Positions 1 through 6,666 of a stretch of 27,378 nt of DNA are shown one piece after another. A program made the translations under genes and the position numbers. The stretch's first letter is position 1. Every line of letters begins with the position of its first letter. The DNA lies in NCBI GenBank assembly GCA_030643245.1, contig DAOWME010000010.1:1-27378 (forward strand). Direction: 5' to 3'. The notes beneath the pieces were generated by a model. It saw nothing but the letters and a program-made list of their open reading frames with translations, was not told where the DNA came from and did no database searches. Origin of the DNA: Deltaproteobacteria bacterium (lineage in GTDB: Bacteria; Desulfobacterota; UBA8473).

Positions 1-138
1 CAGGCCATCTTTGCCCGATCTTCAAACACAAAATCCTCAAAATAGTTCGACTATTCCTGCGGTTTTGCGTTTTCAGATCGAACAAATCTAACCTAAATCT
101 GAGCGCCAACTTGAGGAAGTTATTTCGTCCCCGTCCCT
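1..138 (-). repeat. Family A palindromic repeat, copy 1 (cut by window start)
   Basis: The right-hand part of a MITE-like repeat seen four more times in the window. It ends in the terminal repeat GAAGTTATTTCGTCCCCGTC followed by CCT, 16 bp beyond the stop codon of the histidine kinase gene. It has the same orientation as the copy at 24668. Compared with that copy it lacks about 24 bp around the internal CCCCGATCGGGG palindrome near position 10. No coding capacity is evident. Confidence 0.85.
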
Positions 139-154
139 AAAGTTACGATTCATG

Positions 155-1840
155 TCAATCAACGGGCAGACGAATCCTGAAAGTAGTGCCCTTGCCAATC
201 TCACTTTCCACGTCTATGAAACCGTTATGTTTGATGATAATGCCGTAAACTACGGATAGCCCGAGACCCACCCCTTTAGCCTCTTCTTTTGTCGTGAAAA
301 ACGGCTCAAAAACATTCTTCAGATCTTCCTCGGAGATTCCACAGCCTGTATCGGAGATTACGATCTCCAAAAATCTCCCTTGAGGGTCGCGTTTAGCCGC
401 CAGGGTCAAGATGCCCCCCTCTGTCATGGCCTCTGAAGCGTTTATCATAATAGCTAGAAGCGCCTGTTGAATCTGCTTGAAATCGCACCGCACTTCGGGC
501 AGATTCGGTTCAATCTCTTCTACCAGTTTGATTTTCCTCATTTGCAGTTCATGAGTTATGAGAATAAGGGCCTTATCAATAATCTTTTCGATGTGATTGT
601 TTTCAATGGTGATCTTGGAATGACGTGAAAATGCCAGAAGGTTTTTTACAATATCTCCGCATCTGGCTGTCTCGGACTCCATGGTGGCCAGGTATCGAGA
701 AATGTCCTCAAGTCTTTCCTCAATGAAATCGCCACGCTTCATTATCTTCATCATCAACCTTATATAAGTCAGGACCGCCGCAAGGGGATTATTTATCTCA
801 TGTGCGATCGTGGCCGCCAATTTACCCAGGGAAGCCAGTTTTTCTGTCTGAATAACTCGTTCCTGGGCTTCGGTTAACTCCTGATAGGCCTTTTTGATAT
901 TCTCATACAGGTCTGCATTGTTTATAGCCAGACCGATCTCGTTGCCGATGGCCGTCAGGAATTCCACATAATCGGCTGACAACTTAAATTCATGATGGCT
1001 GGACACGCACATAGCTCCTACGGGATTTCCCTTTGAGACAAGGGGTATATAGACCGTAGACTGTAGGCCTTCCTCGACAATGAACTCGACGTATGGGTCC
1101 TGTGAGCGGAGAAAGTTGTCCACAACCGTGGTGTTGCATGTAACAACAGTCTGCCCCAGAATTCCAATCCCTACTTCTCGTGACTTAACAAAGCTCTTTG
1201 AGACAAAATTATCTGAAAGCCCCTTGTGAGCTACGAGATTAAGGACCCCTCTCTCTTTGTCTAACATATAGATCCTCACACTATCACACTCAATAATCTC
1301 CACGATCTTTTCCATGGTGGCATCGAGTACCTCAATTAAGTCCAGACTGCTATTCACCGTCATGGAGATGGCATTCAGAGCGGCGAGCCTGATATTTTGC
1401 TTATCGGCTTGTTGCTGTGCCTTTTTCCGCTTTGTGATGTCTCTTATGATGACTACATAGCTGTTAATCTGACCCTCAGCGTCATTAATGACGCTGGATG
1501 TTGCCAGGGCATCAAATACTCGGCCTAGTTTTGCCACAAGCCTGGCCTCAAACTCCGTGACATAACCTTCCCGAGACAAGATGTCTTGATACAAGTGGAA
1601 ATCTTCCTCTTTTTCAAAAAGCCCGACCGGGGAATCCATTGCCATAAGTTCCTCTTGGCTCTTATATCCCAGGAGGTCAACCCCTGCCTGGTTGATTTCA
1701 ATAATCCTTCCGTTCTCGTCGGTTAAGAGGATCGCATCGCGGGAATGCTTAAATATGGTTCGGAATCTCTCTTCGGATTTTTGCAACGCGCTCAAGCTCT
1801 CATCTGTCATATTTGAAAGCTTCAACTGGCTTTTTCTCAT
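155..1840 (-). CDS. Soluble PAS-GAF sensor histidine kinase
   Basis: A 561-residue sensor kinase that should autophosphorylate on a histidine and pass the phosphate to an unseen response regulator. Domains in order: a PAS domain with PAC tail (about 22-140), a GAF domain (about 150-312), a short coiled linker, a HisKA dimerisation domain with the H-box LAATIAHEINNPL (phospho-acceptor His347), and an HATPase domain with N-box (Asn467), DTGCGIS (497-503), FEPFFTTK (511-518) and GVGLGLSVV (523-531). All catalytic boxes are intact. There is no signal peptide or membrane segment, so the signal is probably cytoplasmic (redox, ligand or small molecule). The ATG at 1840 is preceded by AGAGGG; Met11 is an alternative start. 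No response regulator lies next to it. It is the last minus-strand gene behind the Wood-Ljungdahl block, separated by about 500 bp, so a role in controlling that block is only a guess. Confidence 0.9.
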   Translation of the reverse strand: MRKSQLKLSNMTDESLSALQKSEERFRTIFKHSRDAILLTDENGRIIEINQAGVDLLGYKSQEELMAMDSPVGLFEKEEDFHLYQDILSREGYVTEFEARLVAKLGRVFDALATSSVINDAEGQINSYVVIIRDITKRKKAQQQADKQNIRLAALNAISMTVNSSLDLIEVLDATMEKIVEIIECDSVRIYMLDKERGVLNLVAHKGLSDNFVSKSFVKSREVGIGILGQTVVTCNTTVVDNFLRSQDPYVEFIVEEGLQSTVYIPLVSKGNPVGAMCVSSHHEFKLSADYVEFLTAIGNEIGLAINNADLYENIKKAYQELTEAQERVIQTEKLASLGKLAATIAHEINNPLAAVLTYIRLMMKIMKRGDFIEERLEDISRYLATMESETARCGDIVKNLLAFSRHSKITIENNHIEKIIDKALILITHELQMRKIKLVEEIEPNLPEVRCDFKQIQQALLAIMINASEAMTEGGILTLAAKRDPQGRFLEIVISDTGCGISEEDLKNVFEPFFTTKEEAKGVGLGLSVVYGIIIKHNGFIDVESEIGKGTTFRIRLPVD

Positions 1841-2152
1841 ATTTCAGCCCTCTTACGATGCAGATCCTCAACGAACCGGACGATTCTTGACATACTTTTA
1901 CGCAGAACAGACAAAAGATACGAGCACGAGGCATCATCCAAAATATAAGTCACCTCATGATACAATCGTCTCTCTCCTTGTTCCATGGAAGAAAGATCGT
2001 AACCGCTTGCAAGCGTCTAGTTGCCGTCCACAAGGTTCAAAATCATGAATTAGGGAAATCTTGCAGTAACTCTTGGTAAGCAATCTTCTGACCTCTTGCG
2101 AAGGATTCGTATGTTAGTGGCGTGGAAAAGCAGGATATTCGAGGGGAAATAT

Positions 2153-2270
2153 ACATACGATACTTGACATCCTATTACACATACAGCCTTATGCCAGACT
2201 GTAGCTCATAAGAAGCAAACAAAATAAGTAGCCGGCAAGCGGTAATCCTGATCAACTGCAGAGGTCGAAC
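2153..2270 (+). repeat. Family B palindromic repeat, right half only
   Basis: Matches the right half of the copies at 5029 and 14851, including ATAAGAAGCAAACAAAATAA and GTAGCCGGCAAGCGGTAA, and ends near CAACTGCAGAGG. The left arm is missing, so this copy can no longer form the long hairpin of the full element. It is more diverged than the other two copies, which suggests an older insertion or a decayed remnant. Confidence 0.75.
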
Positions 2271-2276
2271 AATTTG

Positions 2277-2315
2277 AGGCCGGCCAACGCAGCTCACTGG
2301 CTTTGCGGCCGGCCT
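2277..2315 (-). terminator. GC-rich hairpin behind the selenoprotein gene
   Basis: AGGCCGGCC and GGCCGGCCT form a perfect 9-bp stem around a 21-nt loop, about 30 bp past the stop codon of the selenoprotein gene on the minus strand. There is no good U-tract after it, so it could end transcription, protect the 3' end of the message, or be neither. Confidence 0.4.
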
Positions 2316-2343
2316 GAGCAGAAAGGGGTTTATATATAGTCTC

Positions 2344-3564
2344 TCAATCCAGAACAATGGCATTGGCCAGCAAAGTCCAGAGATGTACCGGCTCAAACTC
2401 ATAATCTTCCTTATGCGCCATTGCGATGTTGTTTATACCATCAAAACAGTTTACACATGGAGTGCAGACTAGGGTTGCGCCGGTCCGTCGGATCTGCTCG
2501 AGTTTTACCATCCCGTAATGGCTTCTGGCTCTGGCAAAACCGTTTATCAATGTCCCGCCGCCGCCGGCGCAACAAAAGTTGTTCTCCCGGTTCGGTGTCA
2601 TTTCCACGAAATCGTTAACCACATGGCTCAACACGAACCTGGCATCATCGCCAATGCCGGGGAACTGGTCTATCTTAGCCTTGCGAACAACGTTACACGG
2701 ATCATGCAAGGTAACCTTCTCCTTGTTTCTTGACGGGTCGAGCTTAAACCTTCCATCCCTGATCCACTTCGCGTAAAGGGTAACGACACTCTGTACATCA
2801 AATTGGCGCTCAATATTAAATCTTTTGTAACCCACCTGGGTTGCCCATAGACCGTGGCCTCACTCTGTATAGGCCATGGTCTTGCATCCCATTTCGTGGA
2901 CCCGGTCCACCTGTTTTCTTAGGGTGTATTCCCACGTGTCAAAATCGCCTGTAAACATGGCATAGTTTGTGCCTTCCCACCACTGGGAAGGTATCGTCCA
3001 GTCCACCTTGGCTGCATGAAATACTTTATAGATTGATTGAAGATCACCTGGATAGTACTGAGGCAGTTTCGAGTTAATCGTGCAGTAGAATTCAGCCCCC
3101 TCCTTATCGATAGGCACCTTAAAACCGGGAATCTGTTCATCCTCCAGTTCTTCGGCCATCCATTCGAAGGTTTCAATGCCATCCTCTATGGTCAACCGCA
3201 TGTTGTTTCCCATCTCCCGATGGTTGTCCGCGGTCTTTTGGATTTCACCGGGACACTCTTCCCTTGGACGAGCGCCGCGTGCGTTTTTTATTATCTGTCC
3301 CAGGTTGACGCCCATGGGGCATACCCACGTGCACCGCTGACACTCGGTGCATTGCCATGGCCAGTCAGAATCGATTACTTCCTGCTCCATCCCCAGCGCG
3401 ATCATACGAATGAGTTTTCTGGGGTCCATCCCTTCCCAGTCTGATACCGGACAGCCACCTGCACAGGTCCCGCATGTCAGGCATAAGTTCAACTTGCTGA
3501 GAGGCAAGACCAGGTCTCTAAACTTAAGGTCCGGACTATCTTTTCTTAGTCTAATTGTCTCCAC
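2344..3564 (-). CDS. Probable selenoprotein: two-[4Fe-4S] plus CCG-domain Fe-S protein (HdrC-HdrB-like)
   Basis: Read through one in-frame TGA (2860-2862) this is a 406-residue cytoplasmic Fe-S protein. Residues 28-38 and 72-82 hold two CX2CX2CX3C ferredoxin motifs (Cys28/31/34/38 and Cys72/75/78/82). The C-terminal half has a CCG domain: Cys290, Cys331-Cys332 in FCCAGGGG, and Cys367/Cys370 in CTPCVNC. The TGA is residue 235 in a TE-(TGA)-GHG context; related CCG proteins usually have Cys in this E-C-G-H motif, so selenocysteine is the natural reading. Frame is kept exactly across the TGA, and a SECIS-like hairpin follows it. The GTG start at 3564 has AGGAGGTG (3569-3576). An internal GTG at 2835 could start a separate downstream frame but has no Shine-Dalgarno sequence. 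Lying behind acsE, it probably carries electrons for the methyl branch or a heterodisulfide-reductase-type complex; the partner is not visible. An alternative is a nonsense mutation or sequencing error. Confidence 0.78.
2827..2844 (-). promoter_or_regulatory. SECIS-like hairpin after in-frame TGA
   Basis: In the minus-strand transcript, 15 nt after the UGA, GCAACCC and GGGUUAC pair around the four-base loop AGGU (loop at 2837-2834), with one C-A mismatch in the stem. Bacterial SECIS elements lie inside the coding sequence shortly after the UGA and have a small apical loop with a GGU-type core, as in E. coli fdhF. Position and loop sequence both fit. SelB binding is inferred. Confidence 0.55.
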
Positions 3565-3906
3565 TATTCACCTCCTGAGTTACAAGACCACCATGGTCTA
3601 TCTCACCTGCAACTGTTTGAGGGACTCCAGCCCAATGCTACATTGTTTCGCGCATATAACCGGTCCTTTCCCCCAATCAGTTGTGGTATACCTTCGAGCA
3701 ATCCTACGGACATTGAGTAACATATTAAAACTAGGACCAAAACTTTCCAAAGTCAAGGGGGCCGCTGCCAGATAATTAATTATTTATTTCCTAATAACAG
3801 GGCATCATAATAGAAGTCCTTTTTAGTGCGCATCTCCTCCAGCCATCTCAAATCAAGAGAGACGCATGACACACTAAAAAGGACTCAAATACCTGCAACA
3901 ACAAGC
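3565..3906. other. Gene-free stretch with a 14-bp perfect inverted repeat
   Basis: Between acsE and the selenoprotein gene. AGTCCTTTTTAGTG (3815-3828) and its exact complement (3872-3885) could form a hairpin about 20 bp past the acsE stop; the next inner bases (GCATCTC against GAGACGCATG) partly extend it. It may end or protect the acsE message. The rest (3580-3810) holds only the Shine-Dalgarno sequence of the downstream gene and AT-rich DNA that could carry its promoter; no good -35/-10 pair stood out. Confidence 0.5.
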
Positions 3907-4800
3907 TTACAGCTCGAGCCACGAATCCGAGTATAGGGAATGCCCCAGAAGAACCTTGGCTGTTTTCACATAATCGAGTTCTTCTTTCGTCAACGAGGCT
4001 GGATCCGGTTCGTTCCCATCGCAAACATCCTCGATTATCTTCTTGATCTTTGGTTTCTCTCCCTTGCAAAAGGCCGTCATCTCCTCATCAAAGGCGTCAA
4101 CGATAGCCGAGTACATGCCATGCTTCTCTGCAATTACTATATAAGTTTGATTAAGTATGGGTCTCAAGTGTTCAGGGGCCCCATTAGAGACATTCGATAG
4201 ACCGCAGGTGGATTTCATCCCCGGAGCCAGGGCTTCTGTCAGATCAGGGAACATCATCATAAAAGTTGTCATGCTCTTTACTTGGTCCTGCTGGACGTTA
4301 ACCGGAGTCATGATTGGATCCAAAAATATATCCTCCGGGGCCATGCCGGCTTCCAGCATAGCGGAAACCAGGGTAACGGTGAGTTCCGACCGTTCATTTT
4401 CATCCCGTGGCATCCCTGAAGGCCCCCAGAGCAATGCGATGGCCTGGGCGTCATACTTCACGGCAAGGGGAATCATGGCATCCATCCTCTCGGGTCTTGC
4501 CATGATTGAGTTTATCAACGCCTTTCCCTTATGCACTTTCAACCCCGCCTCAATAGCCTCGACATTTGAGGTGTCCAAAGCCAGGGGGGTATCAGGCACG
4601 ACCTCCTGAACGGTCTTGACGATCCACTCCATCAATTCGGGTCCGCCTTTTCTTGCAGGTCCGAGATTGATATCGATCCAGTCCACCCCCTTTTCCGCTT
4701 CCGCTTTCGCCAGTTCCTGTATGGGACCTGGATCTTTATCTTTCATGGCGGCACCGATCTTCGTTACCATTACATTTAAATTTTCTCCAATTCGTAGCAT
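3907..4800 (-). CDS. acsE: Methyltetrahydrofolate:corrinoid/iron-sulfur protein methyltransferase
   Basis: A 297-residue enzyme that transfers the methyl group of 5-methyl-tetrahydrofolate to the cobalt of the corrinoid iron-sulfur protein (AcsC/AcsD). It has the pterin-binding TIM-barrel signature: GENLNV at 5-10, DINLGPAR at 43-50, ALDTSN at 74-79, LINSIM at 95-100, FLDPIM at 159-164 and GLSNVSNG at 200-207. Asp76, Asn97, Asp161 and Asn203 are placed like the folate-contacting residues of the Moorella enzyme. It is somewhat longer (297 against about 262) because of a charged C-terminal stretch. The ATG at 4800 is preceded by GAGAGGGAAG. It lies behind acsC but 443 bp away, with a family B repeat between, so it may have its own promoter. 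The TIM-barrel type is also seen in MtrH and MetH, but the context makes acsE the best call. Confidence 0.93.
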   Translation of the reverse strand: MLRIGENLNVMVTKIGAAMKDKDPGPIQELAKAEAEKGVDWIDINLGPARKGGPELMEWIVKTVQEVVPDTPLALDTSNVEAIEAGLKVHKGKALINSIMARPERMDAMIPLAVKYDAQAIALLWGPSGMPRDENERSELTVTLVSAMLEAGMAPEDIFLDPIMTPVNVQQDQVKSMTTFMMMFPDLTEALAPGMKSTCGLSNVSNGAPEHLRPILNQTYIVIAEKHGMYSAIVDAFDEEMTAFCKGEKPKIKKIIEDVCDGNEPDPASLTKEELDYVKTAKVLLGHSLYSDSWLEL

Positions 4801-5028
4801 GTCTTCCCTCTCTTCTTATCTTGAGTATTTTTTCTGCGTCATTTCGAACCGCATGGATTCTAAGCGAACGCCAGATAAAGATAAAAATACGCCTTTAAAA
4901 GCTGTATAAGGTAAAGCAGACCGGGACTCAGTTCACGATGATCAGCTATCGCCCACGAATGATCATTTCCGATGTATTCTTATCTGTAACCTATGCGATC
5001 TCGACGATCTCTGTGGTAAATCTTTTGG
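4801..5028. other. Gene-free stretch upstream of acsE
   Basis: Together with the family B repeat at 5029-5228 this makes a 443-bp gap between acsC and acsE. I see no gene, RNA or clear promoter in it. It is the likely place for an acsE promoter if the gene is transcribed apart from acsC. Confidence 0.4.
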
Positions 5029-5228
5029 CCTGTGCAGTTGAACAGGATTGCGTTAAGCGCCGGCTGCTTGCTTCGTTTGCTTCTTATACGTAAGAGCCTG
5101 GCCAACTTAAAAATTGACATACGAGACTTTTCATTCCATTACACATTCAGCCTTATGAAAGACTGTAGTTCATAAGAAGCAAACGAAGCAAGTAGCCGGC
5201 AAGCGGTAAACTTGACAAACTGTACAGG
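5029..5228 (+). repeat. Family B palindromic repeat, full copy 1
   Basis: A 200-bp element bounded by CCTGTGCAGTTG and CAAACTGTACAGG. The arms contain GCTTGCTTCGTTTGCTTCTT and its complement AAGAAGCAAACGAAGCAAG, so the whole element can fold into a long hairpin. It is about 90 percent like the copy at 14851 by eye and has the same length. It carries no gene. It sits between acsC and acsE, inside what is otherwise a tight pathway cluster. Confidence 0.88.
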
Positions 5229-5243
5229 TGGAAATCGTTTGGA

Positions 5244-6590
5244 TTAGGCAGCCAATTGCCTTAAGTAAGCCGGAATATGGGCAGCGTCTCGTGGTCCGAT
5301 CGCCACTTCCCAATCTCCCAGTTCCTCTTCCAGGTCGCCACTGATGGAGGCGGCATATCCCGGTATGACCACCTTCCTCGTCTTCGTCTTATCCATAATA
5401 CCGGATTTTTTGATGAAGATTCCGAGTGCATCACCCACGAACTTGCCCGCTGCCCAGGCTGTCATCACGGATAGCCCTTCGGTATCAATAATCAAAAGCC
5501 AGGTAGGGACTTTGCTGCCTTCGATCTCACCTGAAACAATAAAGTAAGTGAGGGCAAAATTCGAGGTAATACAGATGGGTGAATTTTCATCCGGATTATT
5601 GATTTCATAAATTCCCTGGGTAACCACCATAGGACGCTGGGGGTCGGTGTAGATATTCAGACGTTCGAGAAGGAGAGGAAAAAGCGTTGTCCCGTCAAAG
5701 TCCGACGTCACCACTATGCTTCCGTACTTGGCGATCAGCATGGAGGTGATAAGCGCTTCCTGCTCGAGGGTTTCCGCCATCTCAAAGGGAAGGCAAATCG
5801 TGGGAAACCCTAATGACTTATTCTTGGCAAGAAGCGCGGCCCTCCTGATAGCTATCTGATCCTTGTAAACCTGCTTTGTGGATCTCGCTCCTGAGTCGAG
5901 CACAAGGTCCTTCAATCCTATGGCCGTGGCTTTATCCGAAAGCTCGATCAGGTTGTCGATATCCTTACCTTTGAGGGCCAAAGGGCACTTGCTTTCCCCA
6001 GCCAGTTTTGCCATCGCATCGAAGTTGTCATCGGTTGCGGCATAAATCAGAGGGTTGGTTCCGTCTTTTGCCTTGAGGCCCGCGGACATTACCCCGGCAT
6101 CCTCGCTTATGAGAATCGAGCTGAAGTTGCTCGTATCAGTCACCTGCTTCACCAATGTCTCAAATTTCCCGGCATCACCATTTGTGTCTTTAATCGCCAC
6201 GAGTTCCGGTCTCAGGTTGAGTCCCACCCTTTCGTACTGTAAGGTGTCCCACTTCCTCAGTTTCATGTCCACGGTATCCGCATCCATATCGGTAGTCAAT
6301 AACGCGGCTAACCCCGTGGGATTAAAGAAAGTCTTCTCGTGGCGGTATAGAACCGTTTCTCCTCCTACCGTGAGAGGTCGGTCTCCGTATCCGACCGTGA
6401 GCTGGCGTATGGGCGGGGCCGATGCCTCTGTCAGTTTTTCTTTTGCCTCTTCCGAGACATAGGGACAAGCGGATAATTCCGCCTTTCCCGATGCCAGGTT
6501 CATGGCAAAGGCGAGACAGGTTGGGACCCCGCACTCTTTGCAATTTGTTTTGGGAAGCATCTTGAAAATTTCTATGCCTGTAAGCGCCAT
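5244..6590 (-). CDS. acsC: Corrinoid iron-sulfur protein large (gamma) subunit
   Basis: A 448-residue subunit that carries the corrinoid and one [4Fe-4S] cluster; it takes the methyl group from AcsE and gives it to acetyl-CoA synthase AcsB. The N-terminal Fe-S domain has Cys17, Cys20, Cys25 and Cys42 (CKECGVPTC, then SACPYV), the spacing expected for the low-potential cluster that reactivates Co(II). A TIM-barrel domain follows, with TVGGETVLYRHEKTF near residue 75, and then a C-terminal corrinoid-binding domain containing VIPGYAASISGDLEEELG. The length matches Moorella AcsC (about 446). The ATG at 6590 has a strong GAGGAGGAAAG ribosome binding site. It lies 76 bp behind acsB and was probably co-transcribed with it. 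Confidence 0.96.
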   Translation of the reverse strand: MALTGIEIFKMLPKTNCKECGVPTCLAFAMNLASGKAELSACPYVSEEAKEKLTEASAPPIRQLTVGYGDRPLTVGGETVLYRHEKTFFNPTGLAALLTTDMDADTVDMKLRKWDTLQYERVGLNLRPELVAIKDTNGDAGKFETLVKQVTDTSNFSSILISEDAGVMSAGLKAKDGTNPLIYAATDDNFDAMAKLAGESKCPLALKGKDIDNLIELSDKATAIGLKDLVLDSGARSTKQVYKDQIAIRRAALLAKNKSLGFPTICLPFEMAETLEQEALITSMLIAKYGSIVVTSDFDGTTLFPLLLERLNIYTDPQRPMVVTQGIYEINNPDENSPICITSNFALTYFIVSGEIEGSKVPTWLLIIDTEGLSVMTAWAAGKFVGDALGIFIKKSGIMDKTKTRKVVIPGYAASISGDLEEELGDWEVAIGPRDAAHIPAYLRQLAA

Positions 6591-6623
6591 AATGATCTTT
6601 CCTCCTCAGCTATTATATACGGA

Positions 6624-6654
6624 AGGCGGTCCTCACATGGATAGAGGACCACCT
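6624..6654 (-). promoter_or_regulatory. Intercistronic hairpin between acsB and acsC
   Basis: In the minus-strand transcript AGGUGGUCCUC and GAGGACCGCCU pair over 11 bp (one G-U wobble) around a 9-nt loop. It starts 12 nt past the acsB stop and ends about 20 nt before the acsC ribosome binding site. With no U-tract it is not a typical terminator; protection of the upstream message or partial attenuation is more likely. Confidence 0.45.
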
Positions 6655-6666
6655 AGATACCTATAA

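Larger units (their letters stand above)
1841..2343. other. Gene-free stretch with half a family B repeat and a GC-rich hairpin
   Basis: About 500 bp between the selenoprotein gene and the histidine kinase. It holds a partial family B repeat (2153-2270) and a hairpin (2277-2315), described separately. In 1841-2152 I see no convincing gene, RNA or promoter; open frames there are short and lack ribosome binding sites. Confidence 0.6.

Noticed and set aside
2344..2835. A separate hdrB-like gene starting at GTG 2835
   Set aside because: No Shine-Dalgarno sequence, the start would cut off the conserved GHG motif, and the reading frame continues exactly that of the upstream part through a TGA.
3347..3775. 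A 142-residue plus-strand open frame over the start of the selenoprotein gene
   Set aside because: Opposite strand of a clear Fe-S protein gene, no ribosome binding site and no recognisable domain.
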